A stretch of DNA of 64,000 nucleotides from an uncultured Flavobacteriaceae bacterium (GCA_947500435.1 CANMRV010000003.1:186001-250000), one strand, 5' to 3'. Numbered from the stretch's first letter, positions 52,326-62,152 are shown. Translations and numbers: made by a program. The notes: generated by a model not told the origin, from the sequence alone.

Positions 52326-53306
52326 ATGAAAATGAAGAATAAGGAGCAGATTGAATCACAAATCTCCAAACTTCAAGAGAAATACAAAGATTCAGGACAA
52401 GATTTAAGCTCTTACCTTGACGGCTTACTTTATCAACGTTACCTCACCTATTGGGACTATATTCATTTAGATACACTTTTGAGTTTACAGGTTCCGAGAA
52501 CCTATTTTCCTGATGAAGAGATTTTCATCATGTATCATCAAATTACTGAGCTCTATTTCAAGCTTATTTTGCATGAGCAAAAACAATTGGTTGATGATAA
52601 ATCACAAAATGTCGATTTTTTTATTGAAAAGGCAAGGCGTATTAACAGTTATTATCAGGCACTTATTTCCTCCTTTAGCATTATGATTAAAGGGATGGAA
52701 CGTCAACAATTTTTGCAGTACCGAATGGCATTGCTACCCGCCAGTGGTTTTCAATCTGCACAATACCGCATGATAGAGATTTATGCAACCGCTATGGAAA
52801 ACTTAGTTCACCATACGGAACGTGACCAATTTTCATCCGAAGATAGTATTGAGGAGCTCTATGAGCATATATATTGGAAGAAAGGAGCTACTGATGCCGA
52901 TACAGGCGAAAAAACCCTAACGTTAAAACAATTTGAATACCGATATACCCCAAGGTTCATTCGTATTGCCAAGCAGGTGAAAAGCGGGACTATTTGGAAT
53001 AAATACTTGCAATTACCCAAAGAAAAACAAGATAATAAAGCGCTTATAAAAGCGTTAAAGACATTGGATCTAAATGCGAACGTAAACTGGCCCTTGATGC
53101 ACTTTGGTTCTGCCCATCGTTATCTTGCTAAAGACAAGAAAAGCATCAATGCCACAGGTGGTACAAACTGGAAGGAATATTTGCCGCCCAGTTTTCAAAA
53201 AGTCGTGTTTTTTCCAAGCCTATATACCAAAGAAGAGTTAAATAATTGGGGTAAAGAATGGGTAGACCATATCTTTAATCCTGAAAAAGTATCAAAACCA
53301 AAATGA
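52326..53306 (+). CDS. tryptophan 2,3-dioxygenase family protein
   Basis: A 326-residue heme dioxygenase-like protein. The conserved substrate-pocket stretch IFIMYHQITELYFKLILHEQ (about 69-88) corresponds to the HQ-x-x-E-L-W-F-K motif of tryptophan 2,3-dioxygenases, and MHFGSAHRYLAKD near 257 plus INATGGTNWKEYLPPS near 275 match the heme-ligand and TGG substrate loops. It would open tryptophan to N-formylkynurenine, the first kynurenine-pathway step. No kynureninase or formamidase is in the window. It overlaps the start of the M23 gene by 4 bp. Confidence 0.85.
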   Translation: MKMKNKEQIESQISKLQEKYKDSGQDLSSYLDGLLYQRYLTYWDYIHLDTLLSLQVPRTYFPDEEIFIMYHQITELYFKLILHEQKQLVDDKSQNVDFFIEKARRINSYYQALISSFSIMIKGMERQQFLQYRMALLPASGFQSAQYRMIEIYATAMENLVHHTERDQFSSEDSIEELYEHIYWKKGATDADTGEKTLTLKQFEYRYTPRFIRIAKQVKSGTIWNKYLQLPKEKQDNKALIKALKTLDLNANVNWPLMHFGSAHRYLAKDKKSINATGGTNWKEYLPPSFQKVVFFPSLYTKEELNNWGKEWVDHIFNPEKVSKPK

Positions 53307-54598
53307 AAAAATTCTGGGGCATTCTTTTAATCTCAATCCTACTATTTTCTTGTAAAGAAGAAAATGAGGTTAAAAATGAAGACGCCAAAAAAGAAGTAGC
53401 GACAATTCCTGTTATTGAGAAACCAGTTACAAAGTTTGGCTTTAATCTCGATGAGTTTACCGTAAAATATGATACCATTAGAAATGGTGATAGTTTTGGT
53501 GAACTAATGATGGAGCACAAAGTAGACTATCCTAAAATCGCTAAATTATCATTGGAGTTTAAAGACACGTTTGATGTTAGAAGAATACGAGTGGGCAAGC
53601 CTTACACGATTTTAACATCCAAAGATACTACTGAAGCTGCTCAGATATTTATCTACGAAAACGACAGAATTAATTATACGGTTGTAGACTTTAGGGATAG
53701 CGTTTCGGCCTATACAGATAGAAAAGAGGTAAAATATGTAGAGCGAGAAGCTTCGGGAATAATTGAGCAAGGTTCTTCAATCTCACAAGTTATTCAAGAA
53801 CAGGGTATAGATTATACCGTTACCCATAATCTAGCGGATGTTTATGCCTGGACAATTGATTTTTTCAAGTTAGAAGCTGGTGATAAGTTTAAGGTTATTT
53901 ATAAAGAAAAGTATATTAATGATTCCATTTATGCTGGTGCAGAGCCAATAGAAGCGGCATATTTCGAACATAGGGGTAAACCAATTTATGCCTTTGCCTA
54001 TGAGAATGACTCTTTAAAAAGTGTTGTTGATTATTTTGATGAGGAAGCTAATAATTTACGACGCACATTTTTGAGAGCACCCTTAAAATTCGGACGTATA
54101 TCATCGGTTTACAATCTAAAAAGAAGAATCAGATATTACGGAAATCGAATTAGACCTCATAAAGGCACCGACTATGCAGCTCCAAGAGGAACTCCTATTT
54201 TGGCGACTGCTGATGGAACGGTTACGGAATCTACACGAAGAGGAGGGAATGGTAAATATGTGAAAATTCGGCACAACGGAAAGTATAGTACGCAGTATCT
54301 TCATATGAGCAAACAGAATGTAAAAAGAGGTGAGTTTGTTCGGCAAGGTGATGTCATCGGTTGGATTGGAATGACAGGAAACACTAGCGGACCGCACGTA
54401 TGTTATCGTTTTTGGAGAAATGGTAGACAGGTTGACCCAAGAAAAGAAGAACTTCCGAAAGCCGAACCTTTGGCAAAAACACTCCAACCAGAATACTTCG
54501 CTTATGTAGAGCCGATTAAAGACCAGCTTGATTGTATGCTTTATCCTGAAAAACCGGTTGAGGAGGAAGAGGAAGATTTGGTCACTTTAAATCAATAA
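53303..54598 (+). CDS. M23 family peptidoglycan metallopeptidase lipoprotein
   Basis: A 431-residue exported cell-wall hydrolase or regulator. A lipoprotein signal (KFWGILLISILLFSC, Cys16) leads to a linker and OapA/LysM-like region. The C-terminal LytM domain has RPHKGTDYAAPRGTPI with the HxxxD zinc pair near 285-290 and SGPHVCYRFW near 370. In that last motif the usual HxH is HxC: the second His, normally a zinc ligand, is Cys. That may still bind zinc and recurs in related Bacteroidetes proteins. A Glu-rich tail ends the protein. It overlaps the tryptophan dioxygenase gene by 4 bp. Confidence 0.88.
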   Translation: MKKFWGILLISILLFSCKEENEVKNEDAKKEVATIPVIEKPVTKFGFNLDEFTVKYDTIRNGDSFGELMMEHKVDYPKIAKLSLEFKDTFDVRRIRVGKPYTILTSKDTTEAAQIFIYENDRINYTVVDFRDSVSAYTDRKEVKYVEREASGIIEQGSSISQVIQEQGIDYTVTHNLADVYAWTIDFFKLEAGDKFKVIYKEKYINDSIYAGAEPIEAAYFEHRGKPIYAFAYENDSLKSVVDYFDEEANNLRRTFLRAPLKFGRISSVYNLKRRIRYYGNRIRPHKGTDYAAPRGTPILATADGTVTESTRRGGNGKYVKIRHNGKYSTQYLHMSKQNVKRGEFVRQGDVIGWIGMTGNTSGPHVCYRFWRNGRQVDPRKEELPKAEPLAKTLQPEYFAYVEPIKDQLDCMLYPEKPVEEEEEDLVTLNQ

Positions 54599-54645
54599 TA
54601 GGATTTAGATTTGGTTGTCAATTCCGAAGTTTCGGTATTATAGCC

Positions 54646-54653
54646 TATTTTTG
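54646..54653 (+). promoter_or_regulatory. -7 promoter element of pgi
   Basis: TATTTTTG matches TAnnTTTG and lies 59 bp before the pgi start codon. Confidence 0.45.
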
Positions 54654-54712
54654 CGTCTTCGAATTTCACTACTTCTTGAAAAAACTGAAGCCGTAAATAT
54701 AAAGACCTATTA

Positions 54713-56350
54713 ATGTCATTACTTAACCACAATCTTACAACTACTCAGGCTTGGGAAAAGCTTACTGACCATTACAATCAAACTAGCGCATATCATATTA
54801 AAAGCCTTTTTAACAAGGATGCTAATAGGGCGAGTAATTTTTCCATAAAGTGGAATGATTTTCTAGTGGATTTTTCCAAGAATAGAATTACGGAAGAAAC
54901 CATGCAACTATTACTGCAATTGGCGGACGAGGTAAACCTCAAAGACGCAATAGGAAAGTACTATGGCGCAGATACAATCAATCAGACAGAAGGCCGCGCA
55001 GTTCTTCACACAGCCTTGCGAGCAAAGGAGTCAGATATAATTACCGTCGATGGTGAAAATGTTGTTCCCAAGGTATACGAAGTTAAAAGGCATATTAAGA
55101 AATTTACAGATTCAATAGTTTCAGGGGAAAGTAAAGGGTATACAGGAAAATCTTTTACCGATGTAGTGAACATAGGAATAGGCGGTTCAGATTTGGGTCC
55201 GGCAATGGTTACAGAAGCCCTAAAATTTTATAAGAATCACTTAAAAGTACATTTTGTCAGCAATGTAGATGGAGACCATGTACAAGAGGTTTTGAAAGAA
55301 TTGAATCCTGAGACAACATTATTCGTTGTGGTTTCAAAGACCTTTACAACTCAAGAAACCCTAAGCAACGCCACTACGATAAAGGAGTGGTTTTTAAGAA
55401 GTGGAAGCCAGAAGGATGTTGCAAAACATTTTGCTGCGGTTTCCACGAATGCTGAGAAAATAGCTGAATTCGGAATTGCCAAAGAAAACGTTTTCCCTAT
55501 GTGGGATTGGGTCGGTGGCCGATTCTCTCTTTGGAGCGCTGTTGGGTTATCAATAGCTTTAGCCATAGGTTTTGAAAACTTCAATGCTTTGCTCAAAGGA
55601 GCTAACGAAATGGACGAGCATTTTAAGAATGAAGACTTTGATAAAAACATCCCGGTTGTTTTAGCCTTATTAAGTATTTGGTACAATAACTTTTATGGTG
55701 CCGAGACAGAGGCAGTAATTCCATACACACAATATTTAGGCAGATTTTCAGCCTACCTACAACAAGGTATTATGGAGAGCAATGGAAAAAGTGTTGATAG
55801 AGATGGGAATCGTGTTAACTACGAAACCGGAACAATTATTTGGGGTGAACCTGGCACCAATTCGCAACATGCTTTCTTTCAATTGATACATCAGGGAACA
55901 AAGCTGATTCCTGCGGATTTTATTGGCTTTAAAAAATCCCTTTATGGAAATACCGACCACCACAACAAGTTAATGGCAAACTTTTTTGCACAAACGGAGG
56001 CCCTTATGAATGGTAAAACAGGTGAAGAAGTAAGGGCGGAACTGGAAGCAAAGAATATGTCCTTTGATGAAATTCAGAAACTACTCCCTTTTAAAGTATT
56101 TGAAGGCAACAACCCTACAAATACAATTCTGATTGATAAGTTGACTCCGAACAGTTTAGGTGCTTTGATAGCATTATATGAACATAAAATTTTCGTTCAG
56201 GGTGTACTTTGGAATATTTTCAGCTATGACCAATGGGGGGTTGAGTTAGGTAAACAACTGGCCGGCACCACCTTAAAAGATATAGAAAACTCAGAAATCA
56301 GCAAACACGACAGCTCTACAACGCAACTTCTACAATCTTTTAAGGGTTAA
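54713..56350 (+). CDS. pgi: glucose-6-phosphate isomerase
   Basis: A 545-residue enzyme interconverting glucose 6-phosphate and fructose 6-phosphate. The two family signatures are intact: [17 protein letters not shown] region (about 203-219) and [23 protein letters not shown] (about 381-403, with the catalytic His). The [22 protein letters not shown] stretch near 260 is the sugar-binding region, and the length is standard. It forms a single-gene unit between the M23 gene and the second TonB receptor gene. Confidence 0.97.
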   Translation: MSLLNHNLTTTQAWEKLTDHYNQTSAYHIKSLFNKDANRASNFSIKWNDFLVDFSKNRITEETMQLLLQLADEVNLKDAIGKYYGADTINQTEGRAVLHTALRAKESDIITVDGENVVPKVYEVKRHIKKFTDSIVSGESKGYTGKSFTDVVNIGIGGSDLGPAMVTEALKFYKNHLKVHFVSNVDGDHVQEVLKELNPETTLFVVVSKTFTTQETLSNATTIKEWFLRSGSQKDVAKHFAAVSTNAEKIAEFGIAKENVFPMWDWVGGRFSLWSAVGLSIALAIGFENFNALLKGANEMDEHFKNEDFDKNIPVVLALLSIWYNNFYGAETEAVIPYTQYLGRFSAYLQQGIMESNGKSVDRDGNRVNYETGTIIWGEPGTNSQHAFFQLIHQGTKLIPADFIGFKKSLYGNTDHHNKLMANFFAQTEALMNGKTGEEVRAELEAKNMSFDEIQKLLPFKVFEGNNPTNTILIDKLTPNSLGALIALYEHKIFVQGVLWNIFSYDQWGVELGKQLAGTTLKDIENSEISKHDSSTTQLLQSFKG

Positions 56351-56423
56351 TTTACGATTTTAGTATTTCTTAATAAAGTCTAATAACTTCGTTGGTTTTA
56401 TCACTAGCAATGCTAAAATTGTG

Positions 56424-56448
56424 TTAAATTTGCATGCCGCAAATTTAA
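56424..56448. promoter_or_regulatory. perfect inverted repeat overlapping a promoter, ahead of the second TonB receptor
   Basis: TTAAATTTGC and GCAAATTTAA flank a 5-bp spacer, all 10 positions matching. The left arm contains TAAATTTG (56425-56432), an exact TAnnTTTG element. A regulator bound to the two arms would cover the -7 box and the start of transcription. The ATG of the receptor is 76 bp further on, leaving a leader with smaller stems (TTGCC/GGCAA, TTTTGC/GCAAAA). Confidence 0.5.
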
Positions 56449-56524
56449 CCTTGCCTTAATCTTGGCAAAATAAAAAAGGGTCATTTTTGCAGCAAAATTG
56501 AAAACTAAAATAAACACGAGACAG

Positions 56525-59251
56525 ATGAAACAAAAGTACTTCGCAATAGTTGCGTTTTTCATGACCGCTATTGCATTTTCTCAAGGAACAATTACTGGTA
56601 CAGTATTAGACGGTGACTCCGGCGATCCTTTACCAGGAGCAAGTGTCGTAGTAGATGGAACAACAAATGGAACTTCTACCGATTTTGATGGAAACTTCAC
56701 TATTGAAGTAGCAGAAAGCACTGGAAATTTAGTGATTTCTTACATTGGTTATTTGAACATGAAAGTGCCATTTACCAGTGCAGGTTCAATAGGTCAGATT
56801 ACCTTACGGCCAGATGCCGAAGAATTAGAAGGGGTAATTGTAACGGGCGTTCAAGATATCGCCAAAGACCGTAAGACTCCTGTTGCGGTTTCAACAATTA
56901 AATTTGCTGAAATTCAAGAAAAACTGGGATCTCAAGAACTTCCTGAAATACTAAATACAACTCCGTCTATTTATGCTACCAAGTCAGGTGGTGGTTTTGG
57001 TGATGGTCGTATAAACATTCGTGGTTTTGATACAAACAACTCTGCGGTAATGATTAACGGTGTTCCAGTGAACGATATGGAAAACGGTCGTGTTTTCTGG
57101 AGTAACTGGGCTGGACTTTCAGATGTGACTTCTGCTATTCAAGTGCAAAGAGGTTTAGGCTCTTCTAAACTTGCAGTGTCATCTGTTGGTGGTACTATTA
57201 ATGTTGTTACAAAGTCATCTCAAAACCCTGAAGGAGGGTCTGTGGGAGCTACTGTAGGTAATGACGGTTATGTAAAAACCTTGGCTTCTTATTCTTCAGG
57301 TATTTTAGACAACGGTCTTTCTGCTTCATTACTTTTAAGCCGAACGGGAGGTAATATGTATGCTGATGGCACGAATTTCGAAGGATACAATTTCTTTTTA
57401 GGACTGGGTTATACCAAAGGCGACCATAACTTGGAATTTATGGTTACGGGTGCACCACAATGGCACCACCAAAGAAGTCGTGCGGTTTCTATAGAGAATC
57501 AGATTCTTTATGGCGACGGTGATGGCGAACCAAACAGAAGATATAATGAAGATTGGGGATATTTAGACGGTGAAGAGTTCAGTTTTAGAAGAAACTTTTA
57601 TCACAAGCCCGTTATTAGCTTAAGCTGGAATTGGGATATCAGCAGCAAGACTACTTTACAGACCAATGCATATGCATCCTTTGGTCGTGGTGGCGGTACT
57701 GGTGAGATTGGTGAGATTGGTGGAAGAAGGCAATTTGCTTTACCAAGAACGGCTGACGGTCTTATACGTGTTGATGATATAATTGCTTACAATAGCGGTC
57801 AAACCATAGCGGATTTCAACAATGGCAACCCAAGAGAGCAGATTAATGGTCAATATGTGAATAATAGCGATAGAAATGACAACGAAGAAAATACAAACGG
57901 TATTTCTAGAAGAGCTTCTGTGAACTCTCATAACTGGATTGGGTTACTTGCTAACTTCAATAATCGTATCAGTGATAAGTTGACTATTGACTTTGGTGTC
58001 GATTTAAGAAAATATACAGGTTTCCATTATCGAAGAGTTGATAACCGACTCGGTGGTGATGTATATCAGCAAACTGACGATAGAAACAATCCATTGGGTG
58101 AAGGAGCTAGTAACCTGTTCACTGAAACCTATGAATCCAATCAGCCTTGGTGGGTTTTTGGCAATATCGATGACGAGGAAAAAATAGATTACAATAATAC
58201 TGGTTTTGTAAATTGGTTAGGTGTTTTTGGCCAAATGGAGTATAACGTCAATGATGATGTTACGGTTTTCGTGCAAGGGGCTTTATCAAACCAGGGTTTT
58301 GCAAGAGAAGAGTTGTTTGGAGAAACTCCTCCGGAAAAAACGGATTTTGAAAATATCTTAGGAGGTAACGTTAAGGGTGGTTTGAACTGGAATATCAACG
58401 AGAACCATAACATTTTTGCAAATGGAGGCTACTATGAAAAACAACCTTTATTTGATGCAGTATACTTAAATTTTGGTAACAATTTGAACCCTAACTTAAC
58501 CAATGAGAAAATAGTTGGTTTAGAGATAGGATACGGGTATAGAAGCTCAAACTTCAGGGCTAATGTAAACTTGTATAGAACTAGTTGGAAAGATAGATTT
58601 GATACTGTAGGAGCAACTTTTAACTTCGGGGAGCCAGATGAGGTGCGAGGAACTGCAAACCTTTTAGGCATTACCCAAGTGCATACAGGACTTGAAATAG
58701 ATGCACGGTTACAGGCAAGCGATAAATTGGCTTTTACTGGTATGATTTCTATTGGTAACTGGGAGTATCAAGATGATGTAACAGCAACCTTTTTTGATAA
58801 TGACCAATCACCAATCATTATTGACGGAGTAGAGCAAACCCAGACTTTGGAATTAGATGGTGTGAAGGTTGGGGATGCCGCTCAATTTACGGCTTTTATA
58901 GGTGCTGATTATAGTATATTGGATAATCTAAGTATTGACGCTGGATACCGTTTTGCGGATAATTTATATGCAGATTTTGATGCTACTGATATTGATGAGA
59001 ATGGTGCATTGAAACTGCCTTCATTTGGTTTAGCTGATGCTGGTATTTCATTCGGTTTACCAATTGGAGAATCAAGACTGAGTCTTAGGTTGAACGTAAA
59101 CAACGTATTTGATACTACATACATTGCAGAATCAGATACAAACGATTTCGTTGAAGCTGGTGATGAAACTTACGATGGCATCAACGTGAGCAACAGAGTA
59201 TTCTTTGGTTTTGGAAGAACTTGGAACGCAAGTGTTCGATTTAACTTCTAA
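56525..59251 (+). CDS. TonB-dependent receptor with carboxypeptidase-like regulatory domain
   Basis: A 908-residue outer membrane receptor. The start at 56525 gives a signal peptide (KQKYFAIVAFFMTAIAFSQ). A carboxypeptidase-like domain (GTITGTVLDGDSGDPLPGASVVV) occupies about 21-100, then the plug with LEGVIVTGVQDIAKDRKTPVAVSTI and INIRGFDTNNSAVMINGVPVNDMENG, then the barrel ending NASVRFNF. The plug and barrel look like those of receptors for substrates such as iron chelates or glycans, not SusC; no SusD partner follows. Its promoter region has a perfect inverted repeat. Confidence 0.9.
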   Translation: MKQKYFAIVAFFMTAIAFSQGTITGTVLDGDSGDPLPGASVVVDGTTNGTSTDFDGNFTIEVAESTGNLVISYIGYLNMKVPFTSAGSIGQITLRPDAEELEGVIVTGVQDIAKDRKTPVAVSTIKFAEIQEKLGSQELPEILNTTPSIYATKSGGGFGDGRINIRGFDTNNSAVMINGVPVNDMENGRVFWSNWAGLSDVTSAIQVQRGLGSSKLAVSSVGGTINVVTKSSQNPEGGSVGATVGNDGYVKTLASYSSGILDNGLSASLLLSRTGGNMYADGTNFEGYNFFLGLGYTKGDHNLEFMVTGAPQWHHQRSRAVSIENQILYGDGDGEPNRRYNEDWGYLDGEEFSFRRNFYHKPVISLSWNWDISSKTTLQTNAYASFGRGGGTGEIGEIGGRRQFALPRTADGLIRVDDIIAYNSGQTIADFNNGNPREQINGQYVNNSDRNDNEENTNGISRRASVNSHNWIGLLANFNNRISDKLTIDFGVDLRKYTGFHYRRVDNRLGGDVYQQTDDRNNPLGEGASNLFTETYESNQPWWVFGNIDDEEKIDYNNTGFVNWLGVFGQMEYNVNDDVTVFVQGALSNQGFAREELFGETPPEKTDFENILGGNVKGGLNWNINENHNIFANGGYYEKQPLFDAVYLNFGNNLNPNLTNEKIVGLEIGYGYRSSNFRANVNLYRTSWKDRFDTVGATFNFGEPDEVRGTANLLGITQVHTGLEIDARLQASDKLAFTGMISIGNWEYQDDVTATFFDNDQSPIIIDGVEQTQTLELDGVKVGDAAQFTAFIGADYSILDNLSIDAGYRFADNLYADFDATDIDENGALKLPSFGLADAGISFGLPIGESRLSLRLNVNNVFDTTYIAESDTNDFVEAGDETYDGINVSNRVFFGFGRTWNASVRFNF

Positions 59252-59275
59252 TCAAACAAAATCATTATTTCATAG

Positions 59276-59302
59276 AAACCCTGCTTTTGGCAGGGTTTTT
59301 TT
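59276..59302 (+). terminator. rho-independent terminator after the second TonB receptor gene
   Basis: AAACCCTGC pairs perfectly with GCAGGGTTT around TTTTG and runs into seven T. Confidence 0.9.
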
Positions 59303-59345
59303 ATGCCCAAAATTCAGTACATTTAAATACTAAATAATTTATACC

Positions 59346-59786
59346 ATGTACGAAACAATTCAAGTTATACACTCTTATATCGCTTATGCAGCGTTGGCAA
59401 TTCTGATTTTAGCAGTAATCAATGCTATATCAGGCTTAGTAGGCAACAAAATGTTTACACCTGAGAAAGATTTTCGACTCAGTCTCTTTGCGCTAATTTT
59501 GTCTCATATTATGCTAGTGATAGGTTTGATATTGTTTTTTGTCTCTCCTAGTGGATTGAATGCCATCCAAGAATTGGGTATGGGCGGCTTATCTTCCGAG
59601 GCTAGAAAGCTAGCAGTTGAACATCCGTTTACGAACATTCTGGCCATAATCCTAATAACAGTCGGCTGGTCACGTCATAAGAAATTTATGGAAGGGAAGA
59701 AGAAATTCAAAAGCATTGCCATTTTCTACGGATTGGGATTGCTATTGATTCTAAGCCGTATCCCTTATGGGCAATGGTTCAATTAA
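59346..59786 (+). CDS. hypothetical membrane protein, 146 aa
   Basis: A protein of 146 residues with four hydrophobic segments (about 12-33, 45-66, 95-110 and 125-140). A His in the first helix (QVIHSYIAYAALAILIL), another at SHIMLVIGLILF and VEHPFTNILAI invite comparison with cytochrome b-type heme proteins of Bacteroidetes, but no second-heme pattern is convincing. I leave the function open. It ends with RIPYGQWFN and is followed by a short GC-rich repeat. Confidence 0.72.
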   Translation: MYETIQVIHSYIAYAALAILILAVINAISGLVGNKMFTPEKDFRLSLFALILSHIMLVIGLILFFVSPSGLNAIQELGMGGLSSEARKLAVEHPFTNILAIILITVGWSRHKKFMEGKKKFKSIAIFYGLGLLLILSRIPYGQWFN

Positions 59787-59800
59787 ACAGAAATTTTGTC

Positions 59801-59822
59801 ATTCCCGCGCAGGCGGAAATCT
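59801..59822. repeat. short GC-rich palindromic repeat (REP-like)
   Basis: ATTCCCGCGCAGGCGGAAAT (59801-59820) is an imperfect hairpin with a four-base loop, following the stop codon at 59786 and preceding the DUF1080 gene. Its arms recur, wrapped around an extra hairpin, at 49658-49717. Confidence 0.6.
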
Positions 59823-59849
59823 TTTTTATAATACTTAATGTTTAACAAA

Positions 59850-60437
59850 ATGAAAAAAATACTCTTACTAGCAACAATCCTATTTTCAATAAGTCTATCC
59901 GCACAAAAATCTTTATTCAACGGAGAAAATCTAGACGGCTGGACCATCTACGGCACTGAAAAATGGTATGTAGAAGACGGACTTCTTGTCTGTGAAAGTG
60001 GCCCGGATAAAGGATACGGTTATTTAGGAACCAATGACCATTACAAAAATTTCGAACTGTCTGTTGATTTCAAACAAGAAGCCAATGGCAATAGTGGCAT
60101 TTTTATTAGATCAACTATAGATGGTACTAAAATTAGCGGCTGGCAGGTTGAAGTAGCGCCTCCTGGAAACAATTCGGGTGGCGTATACGAATCTTACGGT
60201 CGTGGATGGCTAATCAAACCAGATCCTGAAAAAGATAAAGCACTCAAAATGGGAGAATGGAACACGATGAAAATTCGTGTTGATGGCGGTACCATTACTT
60301 CTTGGTTAAATGGCACAGAAATGATTACCCTTACGGATGAAAAGATTGGGGCAGGTGAAGGTTCTGTAGCCCTTCAAATACATGATGGAGGAGGTATTAA
60401 AGTTAGGTGGCGTAATCTTCAAATAACTGAGCTGTAA
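59850..60437 (+). CDS. DUF1080 (3-keto-disaccharide hydrolase-type) exported protein
   Basis: A 195-residue exported protein. The start at 59850 gives the signal peptide MKKILLLATILFSISLSAQK. The mature part is one DUF1080 domain, a concanavalin-like beta sandwich: SLFNGENLDGWTIYG at the N-terminus, FKQEANGNSGIFIRS, GWQVEVAPPGNNSGGVYE, MGEWNTMKIRVDGGTITSWLNG and a final IKVRWRNLQITEL. Members bind or hydrolyse glycosides, for example 3-keto-glycosides, outside the cell. The neighbours are a membrane protein and a convergent lipoprotein gene, so no sugar locus is evident. Confidence 0.88.
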   Translation: MKKILLLATILFSISLSAQKSLFNGENLDGWTIYGTEKWYVEDGLLVCESGPDKGYGYLGTNDHYKNFELSVDFKQEANGNSGIFIRSTIDGTKISGWQVEVAPPGNNSGGVYESYGRGWLIKPDPEKDKALKMGEWNTMKIRVDGGTITSWLNGTEMITLTDEKIGAGEGSVALQIHDGGGIKVRWRNLQITEL

Positions 60438-60446
60438 TCAACCTTT

Positions 60447-60959
60447 TCATAACACATTTTTTACCACGGTAATTGGTATTGCCGGTGTCGGGATTCCGGA
60501 GGACTGGGGTACTTTAATTGTATCAATTTCTATTTGATTATACCTTACTGAATTAAGCACAATTTTTTCTCCACAAAAAAGGCCCCTATCACTTCTTGAC
60601 TTTACTTCTAGAAAAGAGATATTATAATCGAGTGTGTCGGTTTCGCTTTCTGATAAATGAATTAGATACCGGTTGTCTCCTGTGCCACCAGCAGGGTACA
60701 ATCTAATGAATTTTTCATCCGATACACCTAAACCGTCGTTCCAATATGACCCATTAAGTTGAAGCCTAAATTGATCTTCTGCGTAAAAACCATTTTCAAT
60801 TAGGTTGGTTCCATTCTCATCTATCAGTTCAATAAGAAATACTGCAGATGGTGCAAAATCAATAACACCAACACAAGCTTCCTCTTCTTCGATTACAAGG
60901 TCATCATTATTGCAAGAGAAAAGAGCACATAGTGCCAGTAAGGTATAAATGACCTTCAT
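60447..60959 (-). CDS. exported lipoprotein downstream of the EEP nuclease
   Basis: A 170-residue lipoprotein. The start at 60959 gives the signal MKVIYTLLALCALFSC (Cys16); an ATG at 60983 is less likely. The mature protein is acidic and mostly beta (FAPSAVFLIELIDENGTNLIENGFYAEDQFRLQLNGSYWND), with a Cys pair (Cys30, Cys128 region) that might form a disulfide. No domain is recognised. It starts 10 bp after the stop of the EEP nuclease gene, so the two are co-transcribed and may work at the same surface site. Confidence 0.72.
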   Translation of the reverse strand: MKVIYTLLALCALFSCNNDDLVIEEEEACVGVIDFAPSAVFLIELIDENGTNLIENGFYAEDQFRLQLNGSYWNDGLGVSDEKFIRLYPAGGTGDNRYLIHLSESETDTLDYNISFLEVKSRSDRGLFCGEKIVLNSVRYNQIEIDTIKVPQSSGIPTPAIPITVVKNVL

Positions 60960-60969
60960 GTTGTCTTTA

Positions 60970-62058
60970 CTAGTAAGATGCACCTTTTAAATAAGGTTGC
61001 TTTTGAAGTGATTTGCGTATCAAATATATAAAAACAGGAAAATGATCCGAATGCCCACCAATATAACTGCCACCAGCATAGGTCCGTAACGGATACCCTT
61101 TGTACCTTCCGTCAGGGTCTAGCAGATATGATGGGTTAAATACCCCAGCTTTCCAGAAACTATATGTATCCTTTGTTTCATTGATTAAATTACTTGTAAA
61201 GAACATTTGGTCAAAGAGATTCCATTTATCGCGATAGGCTAGTGAGCCAATACCTTTTTTGAATAGTTTTTCAAAAGGATTGAACAAATCTGTTGGTTCT
61301 AAATTCTTTTTCTTTCCTTTTGTCCTCAATACTTTTTTCAAACTATCATCTATAGGGTCGTCATTCAAGTCACCCATGCTGATAATTTTGGCGTCAATAT
61401 CTAAACGCTGAATTGAATCAATGATTCTTTTGTTCAGCGTGGCCGCTGCCATGCGATGAGGTTTACTACGAGCTTCACCACCACTTCTTGACGGCCAATG
61501 ATTTATAATAAAATGAAATTTTTCGTCACCTAAATATCCACTTACTACAAGTTGGTAGCGCGTGTAATCTCGAAACCCCTCGGCGTCATTTAATAGAAGG
61601 CGATGGCTTTTAAAAGTGTTCACAATAAAAGATTTCTTTTTATAGAGTAATGCAACGTCGATTCCTCGTTCATCGGGCGAATCTAAATGGACTATTCCAT
61701 AATCTTTATCAATAAGGTTTTCGTGGTTTACCAAATCCTCAATAACACCTTTGTTTTCAATTTCACAGATACCGATAATATCTGGTGAGGTTTGGGTTGT
61801 TTCTGCCCCAATTTCTGATAACACACGAGACATATTTTCAATCTTCCGTTTATAACGCTCCAATGTCCAATTGTCCTTGCCTTCAGGAGTGCGGTCATCA
61901 TCGAAAGTCAAAGAATCATTTTCGATATCGAAGAGGTTTTCAATATTGTAAAAGGCAATGGTCTTAATCGAATAGCTTTTATCCTCTTGAGTATAGACTT
62001 CAAAAGAGTTGACCAATAGCAGGAGGAGTATAAACCATTCATTTTTAGATAAGGCCAT
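60970..62058 (-). CDS. secreted endonuclease/exonuclease/phosphatase (EEP) family enzyme
   Basis: A 362-residue exported Mg-dependent nuclease or phosphodiesterase. A signal peptide (WFILLLLLVNSFEVYTQ) is followed by the DNase I-like fold: FYNIENLFD near 39, ICEIENK near 103 (metal-binding Glu), INHWPSRSGG near 193, GDLNDDP near 231 and GGHSDHFPV near 341, with the SDH catalytic His. The protein probably degrades extracellular DNA for phosphorus and nitrogen. The next gene on the same strand is a lipoprotein, and a lamin-tail-like lipoprotein lies across the divergent promoter. Confidence 0.9.
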   Translation of the reverse strand: MALSKNEWFILLLLLVNSFEVYTQEDKSYSIKTIAFYNIENLFDIENDSLTFDDDRTPEGKDNWTLERYKRKIENMSRVLSEIGAETTQTSPDIIGICEIENKGVIEDLVNHENLIDKDYGIVHLDSPDERGIDVALLYKKKSFIVNTFKSHRLLLNDAEGFRDYTRYQLVVSGYLGDEKFHFIINHWPSRSGGEARSKPHRMAAATLNKRIIDSIQRLDIDAKIISMGDLNDDPIDDSLKKVLRTKGKKKNLEPTDLFNPFEKLFKKGIGSLAYRDKWNLFDQMFFTSNLINETKDTYSFWKAGVFNPSYLLDPDGRYKGYPLRTYAGGSYIGGHSDHFPVFIYLIRKSLQKQPYLKGASY

Positions 62059-62152
62059 GACACTAAATATATTTAAAATACAGAAAATTCCTACATTTTT
62101 ATTTATTTTTTAATATATTGTTACCCCACAGTTAGTAATTCAACCAAAACAA

